Shown here in pieces: positions 1-7,688 of a DNA stretch of 64,000 nt (positions are counted from its first letter, which is position 1; each line of letters starts with the position of its first letter). A model generated the notes under the pieces. It saw only the letters and a program-made list of their open reading frames with translations. It did not search any database and had not been told where the DNA came from. Location: NCBI RefSeq assembly GCF_003119115.1, contig NZ_CP022363.1:559001-623000 (forward strand), read 5' to 3'. The position numbers and the translations under genes are program-made. The DNA is from Azospirillum sp. TSH58. Lineage in GTDB: Bacteria > Pseudomonadota > Alphaproteobacteria > Azospirillales > Azospirillaceae.

Positions 1-1
1 G

Positions 2-1702
2 CTGCGCAGCTCCATCGCCTTCCGGCTGATCCGGCAGGCCGGCGGCATCAGCGTCCACGTCATCGCCGACGACGCCGAGGAGCCGATCCCGCCCAAGACG
101 GTGCGCACCGCGGCCCCCCGGCGCCCGGCGCTGTCCTGGTGGCCCTACGCCGCCGCCACCGGCTATGTCGCGCTGGCGCTGGGCGTCGGGGAGGTGCTTC
201 AGCAGGTGCTCGACGTCAGCAACGTCGCGCTGGTCTTCCTGACGGCGGTGCTGACCAGCGCGGTGACCGGCGGGCTGGGGCCGTCGCTCTACGCCTGCGT
301 CGCCAGCATCCTGGCCTTCAACTACTTCTTCCTGAACCCGCTCTACACCTTCTCCATCGCCGATCCGGAGAACATCGTCGCGCTGTTCTTCTTCGCGGTG
401 GTCGCGGTGATCGCCAGCAACCTGACCGCCCGCGTGCGCGCCCAGGCCGTCACCGCCCGGCTGCGCGCCAAGACGACGGAGGATCTCTACGGCTTCAGCC
501 GCAAGCTGGCCGGGGTGGTCACCATGGACGATCTGCTGTGGGCGACGGCCCACCAGATCGCGGCGATGCTGAAGGTGCATGTGGTCCTGCTGCTGCCCAG
601 CGGCGACACCGTCACCGTCCGCGCCGGCTACCCGCCGGAGGACGAGCTGCGCGAGGCCGACCTCGCCGCCGCCGTCTGGGCGTGGGAGAACAACCGGCCC
701 GCCGGGCGCGGCTCGGACACGCTGCCCGGCGCCAAGTGGCTGTTCCTTCCCCTGCGCACCGGGCGCGGCCCGGTCGGGGTGGTCGGCATCGACACCGACA
801 CCGCCCGCACCGGCAAGCCCGGCGCCCTGCTGACCCCGGACCAGCGCCGGCTGCTCGACGCGCTGACCGATCAGGCAGCCCTCGCCATCGAGCGCGTCAC
901 CCTGGCGGAGGACGTGGACCGCGCCCGTCTGGCCGCCGAGACGGAGCGGCTGCGCTCGGCCCTGCTCACCTCGATCTCCCACGACCTGCGGACGCCGCTG
1001 GCCTCCATCCTGGGATCGGCGACCAGCCTGACCGCCTACGGCGCCGGGATGGACGAGGCGTCGCGCCGCGATCTCGCCGCCACCATCCAGGAGGAGGCGG
1101 AGCGGCTGAACCGCTTCATCGCCAACCTGCTGGACATGACGCGGCTGGAATCGGGGGCCATCCGTCCGCGCACCGGCCCGGTCGATCTGGCCGAGACGGT
1201 GGGCAGCGCGCTGGGGCGGGCGGGCCGCATCCTGGCCGGGCACCGGGTGGACGTCGATCTGGCCGCCGACCTGCCGATGCTGCAGGCGGATGACGTGCTG
1301 TTCGAACAGGTTCTCTTCAATCTGCTGGACAACGCGGCCAAATACGCGCCAACAGGCTCGCGGATCGAGGTCGGGGCGGCGCGGGAGGATGGTCGGGTGC
1401 GCATCGAGGTGCGGGACGAGGGCGACGGCATCCCGGCGGCGGATGTCGAGCGGATCTTCGACAAGTTCTACCGCGTCCAGGCCCAGGACCGGCAGCGGGC
1501 CGGGACCGGGCTGGGGCTGGCGATCTGCCGCGGCTTCGTCGAGGCGATGGGCGGCACCATCGCCGCCGGCAACCGCAAGGACCGCTCCGGCGCCGTCTTC
1601 ACCCTGACCATGCCCGCCGCCGCCGCCCTGCCCGGCCTTGATGAACCCGGCCTTGAGGAGCCCGGCCTTGAGCCAGGCGTTGAGGAGGAGGAGACGCCAT
1701 GA
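2..1702 (+). CDS. kdpD: Sensor histidine kinase KdpD, C-terminal part (5' end outside window)
   Basis: Sensor kinase of the KdpDE system, which controls the high-affinity K+ pump KdpFABC from the inner membrane. The reading frame is open from base 2, so the N-terminal KdpD/USP region lies before the window; the first residues (LRSSIAFRLIRQAGG) match the end of the USP-like domain. About 566 residues are visible: four membrane segments in the first 115 or so (DUF4118), a GAF-like region, the HisKA phospho-acceptor His near 327 in ISHDLRTPL, and an ATPase domain with N box (NLLDNAAKYAP), DEGDGIP and GTGLGLAI. The C-terminal tail is acidic and repetitive (EPGLEEPGLEPG). The stop overlaps the kdpE start (ATGA), so the two are translationally coupled. 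A GTG at 101 could be mistaken for the start, but the upstream frame is clearly kdpD. Confidence 0.95.
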   Translation: MRSSIAFRLIRQAGGISVHVIADDAEEPIPPKTVRTAAPRRPALSWWPYAAATGYVALALGVGEVLQQVLDVSNVALVFLTAVLTSAVTGGLGPSLYACVASILAFNYFFLNPLYTFSIADPENIVALFFFAVVAVIASNLTARVRAQAVTARLRAKTTEDLYGFSRKLAGVVTMDDLLWATAHQIAAMLKVHVVLLLPSGDTVTVRAGYPPEDELREADLAAAVWAWENNRPAGRGSDTLPGAKWLFLPLRTGRGPVGVVGIDTDTARTGKPGALLTPDQRRLLDALTDQAALAIERVTLAEDVDRARLAAETERLRSALLTSISHDLRTPLASILGSATSLTAYGAGMDEASRRDLAATIQEEAERLNRFIANLLDMTRLESGAIRPRTGPVDLAETVGSALGRAGRILAGHRVDVDLAADLPMLQADDVLFEQVLFNLLDNAAKYAPTGSRIEVGAAREDGRVRIEVRDEGDGIPAADVERIFDKFYRVQAQDRQRAGTGLGLAICRGFVEAMGGTIAAGNRKDRSGAVFTLTMPAAAALPGLDEPGLEEPGLEPGVEEEETP

Positions 1703-2397
1703 GGTCGGACAGCCTGCCGCTGCGCGTCCTGGTGGTGGACGACGAGCCGCCGATCCGCCGCTTCCTGCGCACCACCCTGTCCGCCCAGGGCTACGACATC
1801 GCCGAGGCGGAGGACGGGGCGGGCGCGCTGGAGGCGGTGCGGCGGCGCCCGCCGGACCTGCTGGTGCTCGACCTCGGCCTGCCGGGGATCGGCGGGCTGG
1901 AGGTGATCCGCCGCCTGCGCGCCGACGGGGTGGCCGCCCCGATCATCGTGCTGTCCAGCCGGGCCGACGAGGCGGGGAAGGTGGAGGCGCTGGACCTCGG
2001 CGCCGACGATTATGTCACCAAGCCCTTCGGCATGGACGAGCTGCTGGCCCGCATCCGCGCCGCCCTGCGCCACCGCCTGCAGCAGCAGGGGGAGCGCCCG
2101 CTGTTCCGCAGCGGCGACCTCGCCGTCGATCTGGTCCGGCGGATCGTGACGGTTCGTGGCGCCGAGGTGAAGCTGTCGCCCCGCGAGTACGACCTGCTGC
2201 GCCTGCTGGTCGCCCATGCCGGCAAGGTGCTGACCCACCGCTTCATCCTGAAGGAGGTCTGGGGGGCCGACACCGACGTGCAGTATCTGCGCATCTACAT
2301 CCGGCAGCTCCGCCAGAAGATCGAGGCGGAACCGGAACGCCCCTCGCACATCCTGACCGAGACCGGCGTCGGCTACCGGCTGCGCGCGCCCGACTGA
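1699..2397 (+). CDS. kdpE: Response regulator KdpE (OmpR family)
   Basis: DNA-binding partner of KdpD, 232 residues, the usual length for OmpR/PhoB regulators. The receiver domain (about 8-120) has the acidic pair DDE at 14-16, phospho-acceptor Asp58 in LLVLDLGLP and the conserved Lys in DDYVTKPFG. The winged-helix domain (about 130-228) contains the typical LSPREYDLLRLLVAHAGKV and the recognition-helix segment YLRIYIRQLRQKIE. It overlaps kdpD by 4 bases. The target operon kdpFABC is not in the window; it would be expected upstream of kdpD. Confidence 0.95.
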   Translation: MRSDSLPLRVLVVDDEPPIRRFLRTTLSAQGYDIAEAEDGAGALEAVRRRPPDLLVLDLGLPGIGGLEVIRRLRADGVAAPIIVLSSRADEAGKVEALDLGADDYVTKPFGMDELLARIRAALRHRLQQQGERPLFRSGDLAVDLVRRIVTVRGAEVKLSPREYDLLRLLVAHAGKVLTHRFILKEVWGADTDVQYLRIYIRQLRQKIEAEPERPSHILTETGVGYRLRAPD

Positions 2398-2566
2398 TCC
2401 CGCCCCACACCCGTTGCAACCCACCGCTGCACGCTAAACCTGCTGCGCCCCGGTTGGATTCGTGCGACAGAAGCCCCAGGGCCGCTGTTTCAAGCGCAAG
2501 CCCCAAGAAAAGAGATGACCGCACACCGCAACTGAGCCCAACCGAAGCCTTCGAAGAGATTTTTAT

Positions 2567-3220
2567 ATGGAAAGCGTCGATCTCTGGTCGCAGCTCACCG
2601 CCCTTGGGCAGGTGGTCGCCATCGACCTCGTTCTGGCCGGCGACAACGCCATCGTGGTCGGCATGGCCGCCGCCGCCGTTCCCCAGGAGCAGCGCCGCAA
2701 GGTGATCTTCTGGGGCATCGGCGCCGCCATCATCCTGCGCATCTTCTTCGCCCTGATCACCACGCAGCTTCTCGCCATCATCGGGCTGACCCTGGCCGGC
2801 GGCGTGCTGCTGCTCTGGGTGTGCTGGAAGATGTACCGCGAGCTGCGCTCCGGAGGCGCGGACGAGGTGACGCCCGACGAGGCGCTGGCCGCGAACGGCT
2901 CCGGGGACGCCGCGGTCGGCGCGGCGGTGGCGACGACCACCTTCGGCGCGGCGGTCTGGCAGATCGTGGTGGCCGACGTGTCGATGTCGCTCGACAACGT
3001 GCTGGCGGTGGCCGGTGCGGCCAAGGACCACCCGACGGTCCTGGTCATCGGCCTGCTGCTGTCGGTCATCCTGATGGGCGCCGCGGCCAACATGATCGCC
3101 CACATCCTGCACAAGCACCGCTGGATCGGCTGGATCGGCCTCGCCATCATCACCTACGTGGCGCTCGACATGATCTGGCGCGGTGGCAACGAGGTCCTGA
3201 CCCAGGCCCATCTGCTCTGA
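2567..3220 (+). CDS. TerC-family integral membrane protein (YjbE-type)
   Basis: Inner-membrane protein of 217 residues with about seven membrane segments. Two intramembrane acidic motifs typical of TerC/YjbE/Alx proteins are present: DLVLAGDNAIVV near residue 20 and ADVSMSLDNVLAVAG in the second half. Characterised relatives export Mn2+ or help metallate exported proteins; the substrate here cannot be read from sequence. A purine-rich GAAGAGA lies about 8 bases before the ATG. The 169 bases between kdpE and this gene lack the conserved core of the yybP-ykoY manganese riboswitch that often precedes such genes. It is followed by a strong intrinsic terminator. Confidence 0.88.
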   Translation: MESVDLWSQLTALGQVVAIDLVLAGDNAIVVGMAAAAVPQEQRRKVIFWGIGAAIILRIFFALITTQLLAIIGLTLAGGVLLLWVCWKMYRELRSGGADEVTPDEALAANGSGDAAVGAAVATTTFGAAVWQIVVADVSMSLDNVLAVAGAAKDHPTVLVIGLLLSVILMGAAANMIAHILHKHRWIGWIGLAIITYVALDMIWRGGNEVLTQAHLL

Positions 3221-3256
3221 CAGCCCATCCGCTCTGACAATCGAGAAACCCCCGCC

Positions 3257-3289
3257 GAGAAACCCCCGCCCCTCCGGCGGGGGTTTCTC
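3257..3289. terminator. Bidirectional intrinsic terminator between converging genes
   Basis: A perfect 14-bp stem (GAGAAACCCCCGCC at 3257-3270, complement at 3276-3289) has a 5-base CCTCC loop. It lies between the TerC gene and the converging cyclase gene, whose stop codon starts at 3291. The arms end in AAA/TTT runs, so it can serve both strands. The left arm is directly duplicated at 3243-3256. Confidence 0.85.
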
Positions 3290-3290
3290 T

Positions 3291-4991
3291 TCAGGCGCCC
3301 GCCCCCTCCAGCACCGCCCGCAAATCCTCCTGGCGGCGGACGGTCCGCACCCCCAGCGTGCCGTCGCGGCCCCGGATCGCCACATCCCGGCGCTCCAGAT
3401 TCTCCAAACCCCGGAGCCCGGCCAGCTCGGCCGCCGCGTCGGAGAAGACCACGGTGGCGCCCAGCGTCTTGGTCATCTCCTCCAGCCTTGCGGCGACGTT
3501 GCCGGTGTCGCCGATGAACTGGAGCGATCCGTCCTCCGAACAGGCCACCGCCCCGACCACGGCGAGGCCGGAATGCACCCCGGCCCCGAAGGCCAAGGGC
3601 TGGTCCAGCTCCTCCGCGAGATCGCGGCTCAGCACCTCGATGTCGCGCCACAGGTCGGCGGTGGCGCGCAGCGCGCTGGCCGCCGCCGCCGTGGGGTCCT
3701 CCTCGTTGGCGAACATGCCCATCACCCCGTCGCCGGCGATGGCGATGACGTAGCCGCCGTGCTTCCGGATCGCGTCGGTGACCACCTGGACGTAGCGGGT
3801 GACAATGAACAGCGCGTCGAAGGGCAGCCGCTCCGCCGCCAGCGAGGTCGATCCCCGCAAATCCACGAACAGGGCGGTGATCGCCAGCTCGCGCCCGCTG
3901 TCCATGGGGGCGGTGACGGCGAAGGTGCGGCCGTTGTCCCGCGCCGACAGCAGCGGCGTCACCGACAGCGGCGCCACCGGGCGGAGCTGGCAGGCGAGGC
4001 GGACGGCGGGCGGCGCCTTCATCCGCTCCAGCACCGCCCGTTCCGTGGCGTTGGGCGGCGGCAGGGCATCCGCCCCCTCGGTCACGCGGATGCGGCAGGT
4101 GGAGCAGCGCCCCCGCCCGCCGCACAGCGCGGTGTGCGGGATGCCGTTGGCCCGGCTGGCCTCCAGCACCGAGGTGCCGCGCGGGACGGTCACCGCGCGC
4201 CCGCCGGGATAGGCGATGCGCACGGGGCTGGTCGCCCGCGCCCGCCAGTTGCGGTACTGCCGCATCCCCAGCGTGCCGACCAGCAGCAGGACGTAGGTGT
4301 TGAACACGCCGCCGCTGATCGCGGCCAGCGCGGCGCGGTTCTCCGCCTCCGGCGTGCCGGCGGGGGGCGGGCGGAACTGCTCCAGATAGGCGGGATCGGC
4401 AGCGCCGCGGCGCTCGGCGTCCCAGCCGGCGTTGACGATCCCGGCCAGCGCCAGCAGCGGCAGCAGCATGGCGAAGGCGCCGAGCAGCGAGGCCCGCTGC
4501 CGGTACCAGGGTTTCGTCATCAGCCAGCCCCGCACCCCGATGCAGCCGTGTATCCACACGATCACCAGGAGCAGGAGCTGGCGCCACAGCAGGGTTTCCG
4601 GCGCGGTGATCCAGTAGAGGACGATCGCCCGCGGGTAGGTCAGCGGGTCGTTGTAGAGGTCGTCCGACAGCATGCCCGCCATGCCGTGGGGGATCAGCAG
4701 CAGCGGGATGCACAGCCCCAGCCCCAGCTGCCACGCCTCCCCGGCGGGCATGCGCAGGTGGCGCCGCCGGTACAGCGCCCACAGCCCCAGCCCGGCGTGG
4801 GTGACGAAGGAGCCGGCGAGGAGCGCCTGTCCGGGCAGCGTGTCCCAGACCCACAGCAGGGTGCCGCGCGCCACCTCCATCGCCGGAAGCAGCAGCAGCC
4901 CGGCGGCGTGGGCGAGGAAATGGGTGATGACGAAGGTGAACAGCGTCAGGCCGGTGAACAGGCGCAACGGGCGTTCGATCCGGCGCTTCAT
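3291..4991 (-). CDS. Membrane adenylate cyclase: six-helix His-rich anchor + 2Fe-2S ferredoxin + class III cyclase
   Basis: 566-residue class III nucleotide cyclase. The N-terminal part (1-245) has about six membrane helices with histidines inside or beside them (H24, H28, H65, H102, H148), the pattern of a b-heme quinone-reactive anchor such as Sinorhizobium CyaC. Next is a plant-type 2Fe-2S ferredoxin domain with ligands C290, C296, C299 and C334. The cyclase domain (about 365-550) has metal-binding Asp377 (FVDLRGST), the second Asp in AGDGVMGMF, and Asn/Arg in GDTGNVAARLE. The Lys that normally precedes the GD motif and helps choose adenine is Ala here, so ATP specificity is likely but not certain. 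It is divergent from a CRP-like gene, which suggests a redox-to-cAMP circuit. The start at 4991 is chosen because the frame upstream is antisense to the regulator. Confidence 0.88.
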   Translation of the reverse strand: MKRRIERPLRLFTGLTLFTFVITHFLAHAAGLLLLPAMEVARGTLLWVWDTLPGQALLAGSFVTHAGLGLWALYRRRHLRMPAGEAWQLGLGLCIPLLLIPHGMAGMLSDDLYNDPLTYPRAIVLYWITAPETLLWRQLLLLVIVWIHGCIGVRGWLMTKPWYRQRASLLGAFAMLLPLLALAGIVNAGWDAERRGAADPAYLEQFRPPPAGTPEAENRAALAAISGGVFNTYVLLLVGTLGMRQYRNWRARATSPVRIAYPGGRAVTVPRGTSVLEASRANGIPHTALCGGRGRCSTCRIRVTEGADALPPPNATERAVLERMKAPPAVRLACQLRPVAPLSVTPLLSARDNGRTFAVTAPMDSGRELAITALFVDLRGSTSLAAERLPFDALFIVTRYVQVVTDAIRKHGGYVIAIAGDGVMGMFANEEDPTAAAASALRATADLWRDIEVLSRDLAEELDQPLAFGAGVHSGLAVVGAVACSEDGSLQFIGDTGNVAARLEEMTKTLGATVVFSDAAAELAGLRGLENLERRDVAIRGRDGTLGVRTVRRQEDLRAVLEGAGA

Positions 4992-5154
4992 GAACGGTTC
5001 CGGGCGGCGATGGGACGTTCGTTCATGTCGGTCGGCGGTCTCGGGCTGTGGATGTCGGCTTCGGCGTGGCGTCCCTTGGCATCCTATGAGATCATCCCGC
5101 GCCATGCCACAGCCGGACACCCACACCCGTTCATGAGGCGCCGGACCGAAACGC
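4971..5154. repeat. Long imperfect inverted repeat covering both divergent start codons
   Basis: Reading away from the shared intergenic region, the cyclase gene begins CCGTTCATGAAGCGCCGGAT (4997 down to about 4971). The CRP-like gene begins CCGTTCATGAGGCGCCGGAC (5127 up to about 5154). They agree at 22 of the first 24 bases, then again after a 1-base gap. The arms include 6 bases before each ATG and the first six to eight codons, with about 130 bases between them. Shared ancestry by duplication or a shared regulatory element are both possible. Confidence 0.75.
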
Positions 5155-5831
5155 TGGCCGGGGCGGCGCTGTTCCGCTCCCTCTCCCCCGACGAGCTGCG
5201 GGCGCTGGAGGACCGCTGCGTCTGGCGCCGGGTGGAGGCCGGGCAATGGATCATCGATTTCGAGGATGAGGGGACCGACGTCTTCGTCGTCGCCGCCGGT
5301 CTGGTCCGGGTGACCATCCGCGCGATCTCCGGGCGGACGGTGATCCTGCGCGACATCCCCGCCGGTGAATTCTTCGGCGAGTTGGCGGCCATCGACGGCA
5401 AGGCCCGCTCCGCCGGCATCGTCGCCGTGACCAACGCCACGGTCGCCTGCATGCCCGCCCCGCTGTTCCGCGACTGCATCCACCGCCACCCCGACGTCTG
5501 CGACCAGGTGATGGTCCTGCTGGCCGGGGAGATCCGGAAGCTCGCCACGCGGGTGAACGAGTTCAACACGCTGGACGTGCGCCACCGCATCTACGCCGAG
5601 CTGCTGCGGCTGGCCCGGCCCGACGGGCGGGGGGAGCACAGCGCCACCATCTCCCCGCCGCCGCCCCACGCCGACCTCGCCGCCCGCGTCAGCACCCGGC
5701 GCGAGGCGGTCTCGCGGGAGCTGAGCGCCCTGGAGCGCGACGGGCTTCTGGAGAAGCGGCGGGGGGCGCTGCTCCTGCTCGACACCCGCCGCCTGCGGGA
5801 CCGGGTCCGGCAGGCGGCGGAGGAGGATTGA
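5133..5831 (+). CDS. CRP/FNR-family transcription regulator with cAMP-type pocket
   Basis: 232-residue cytoplasmic regulator. The cyclic-nucleotide domain (about 10-125) has the phosphate-binding cassette GEFFGELAAIDGKARSAG, with E83, R92 and S93 at the positions that contact cAMP in CRP. No FNR-type Cys cluster is seen. A C-terminal helix-turn-helix lies around 175-205 (RVSTRREAVSRELSALERDG). Its divergent neighbour makes a cyclic nucleotide, so it is the obvious receptor for that signal; this is inference from context. The start is uncertain: no good ribosome site precedes the ATG at 5133, and in-frame upstream ATG/TTG codons exist. 5133 matches the usual family length. Confidence 0.87.
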   Translation: MRRRTETLAGAALFRSLSPDELRALEDRCVWRRVEAGQWIIDFEDEGTDVFVVAAGLVRVTIRAISGRTVILRDIPAGEFFGELAAIDGKARSAGIVAVTNATVACMPAPLFRDCIHRHPDVCDQVMVLLAGEIRKLATRVNEFNTLDVRHRIYAELLRLARPDGRGEHSATISPPPPHADLAARVSTRREAVSRELSALERDGLLEKRRGALLLLDTRRLRDRVRQAAEED

Positions 5832-5835
5832 GGGC

Positions 5836-6414
5836 TTAGCTCTTCACCGCCTCGGACTCGATGATGATCTGGATGTCGTCGCCGATGTTCGGCACGCCGT
5901 ACTTCATGCCGAAGTCGGAGCGCTTGATCGTGCCGCGGGCGGAGAAGCCGACCGTCTCCATCTTGCTGGCCGGGCTGACGCCGTCCTTGTTGAAGGCCAC
6001 GTCGAGGACCACCGGCTTGGTGACGCCCAGCAGGGTCAGGTCGCCGTGCAGCTTGCCGGTCTTGTCGCCGGTCGTCTCGATCTTCGTGCTCTTGAAGGTC
6101 ATCTTCGGGAACTCCTTCGCGTTGAAGAAGTCCGGCGACTTCAGGTGCTCGTCGCGCTTGGCGTGGTTGGTGTCGACGCTGGTGGTGTCGATGGTCACCG
6201 ACAGGCTGCTCTTGTCCGCGGCGTCCTTGTCGAAGGACAGCTCGCCGGCCACCGTGTTGAAGCGGCCCACGGCCTTGGAGAAGCCCAGATGGTCGACGAT
6301 GAAGACCACCGCGGTGTGGGCCGGGTCCAGCTTGTAGGCGACCGGGGCGGCCTGGACGGTCATCGGCAGGGCGACGAGGGCGGACAGGGCGGCGGTGGCG
6401 AGAAGACGCTTCAT
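5836..6414 (-). CDS. YceI-family periplasmic protein
   Basis: 192 residues with a clear Sec signal peptide (about 1-22, cut after VQA). The rest matches the YceI lipocalin-like fold: opening YKLDPAHTAVVFIVDHLGFSK, middle DEHLKSPDFFNAKEFPKMTF and C-terminal RSDFGMKYGVPNIGDDI. YceI proteins bind isoprenoid or other amphiphilic ligands in the periplasm; the ligand here is unknown. It lies 46 bases downstream of a membrane-protein gene on the same strand and is probably co-transcribed with it. Confidence 0.92.
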   Translation of the reverse strand: MKRLLATAALSALVALPMTVQAAPVAYKLDPAHTAVVFIVDHLGFSKAVGRFNTVAGELSFDKDAADKSSLSVTIDTTSVDTNHAKRDEHLKSPDFFNAKEFPKMTFKSTKIETTGDKTGKLHGDLTLLGVTKPVVLDVAFNKDGVSPASKMETVGFSARGTIKRSDFGMKYGVPNIGDDIQIIIESEAVKS

Positions 6415-6460
6415 GAGTCGGAAGTCCTTTGTTCGGATGGAACGGGATAAATGGGGTGGG

Positions 6461-7315
6461 TCAGTAGCCGGACACGTCGGAACCGGCGGAGAGCAGGAAG
6501 GCGACGCCCACGGCGGCGGCGGCCGGCACCAGGGCGAGGACGGTCAGCGCCACGGTGCCCATGGCCCGTCCCGCGGCGGTGCGCGGCAGGGGCAGCCGGT
6601 CGCGCAGCCGGTCGGCGAAGAAGGCCGGCAGGACGAGCAGCAGGGCTTCGGCGTGGGCGGAGGAGAAGAAGGTCAGGGTGGCGGCCAGCAGGACCAGGAT
6701 GCCCAGCGCCGCCTGACCGGCGTTGCCCCAGGCGTGGCGCTCCACCGGCCAGTTCCACAGCAGCAGGCCGCCGGTGGCCGCGGCCAGCGCGAAGGCGAGC
6801 TGGGCGACGGAGGCCGAGGCGCCGACCAGCGCCACCCCGCCCACCGCCACCGCGGCGGCCAGCAGGGCGACTCCGGGCGTCGCCACCCCTTCGCCCTCGC
6901 CGGCGGTGCGCGTCAGGGCGATCCAGCCACCGGCCAGCAGCAGGACGGCGGCGGTGATGGTGTCGAGGCTGCCCGGCAGCACCGGCAGGGCGATCCACAG
7001 CAGCGCCACCGTCACCCAGGCGCCGAGCAGCCAGGTTCCGCGGCGGCGGTCGATCCCGGCGAGGTCGGCGCCGACGCCGATGACCAGACCGGCCACCGCG
7101 CTCCAGAACAGGCGGCCCATGCTGGAGGGCGGGGGCAGGGCGGGCAGGCCGACGATCAGCGCGTAGGCCGCCAGGAAGGCGGCGGCAACACCCGCCGCCG
7201 CCAACCGGGGACCCCGCGTGCGCCCGCCGGCGAGACGGACCACACCGACGGCGGCGACACCGACCACCAGGGGAAACAGGGCGGTCTGCACCACAAGATC
7301 ATCGAGCAGAGCCAT
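6461..7315 (-). CDS. Hypothetical integral membrane protein
   Basis: 284 residues, very hydrophobic, with roughly eight membrane helices and short Arg-rich loops. The last helix is followed by a short tail (SAGSDVSGY). I do not recognise a family motif. It is probably transcribed with the downstream yceI gene. YceI genes in other bacteria often sit beside cytochrome b561-type membrane proteins, but the His ligands expected for b561 are not evident here, so I do not assign that function. Confidence 0.7.
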   Translation of the reverse strand: MALLDDLVVQTALFPLVVGVAAVGVVRLAGGRTRGPRLAAAGVAAAFLAAYALIVGLPALPPPSSMGRLFWSAVAGLVIGVGADLAGIDRRRGTWLLGAWVTVALLWIALPVLPGSLDTITAAVLLLAGGWIALTRTAGEGEGVATPGVALLAAAVAVGGVALVGASASVAQLAFALAAATGGLLLWNWPVERHAWGNAGQAALGILVLLAATLTFFSSAHAEALLLVLPAFFADRLRDRLPLPRTAAGRAMGTVALTVLALVPAAAAVGVAFLLSAGSDVSGY

Positions 7316-7688
7316 CGTCGGAACACTCCAAGCCGCAGGAAACGGGACGCGGGGCGGAGCCTGCCGGGATGGAACGGTCAGGCCAGCGCTTCGCGGCGCG
7401 GCTGGAGAGTGCCGTCACGGCCCGCCGACACCTGTGCGAAAACGCACATCGCGAACGCGGTGTGACCGGGTTTTGAGGATGCCCGACGCTGTTGGAGCCG
7501 AACGTCGGCTCAGCTCGTGCGTTCCATCCGTGCTGGGTTGGAGGACGGACGCCAGTTTGCAAAAGGTTCGTGCTGCCCCCTGGACAGCCAGTTGCGTGTG
7601 TCGGTTCACCACCAATTGCGAACATTCACATTTGTGCTAAAAATGCGATTATGATTCGATATTTTCGACTGTGACGCGAGATTAAGAA
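7316..7688. other. Intergenic region before the PHP/ATPase gene; no gene seen
   Basis: 373 bases between divergent genes. GC content falls sharply from left to right: the last 80 bases are AT-rich (e.g. ATTATGATTCGATATTTTCG). TTGCGA at 7616 and TAAAAAT at 7638-7644 could be weak promoter elements for the rightward gene. No repeat, tRNA or integrase remnant is visible. Confidence 0.5.

Noticed and set aside
2398..2566. A yybP-ykoY manganese riboswitch upstream of the TerC gene
   Set aside because: The conserved GGGGAGUA-type core and its partner are not found in this stretch.
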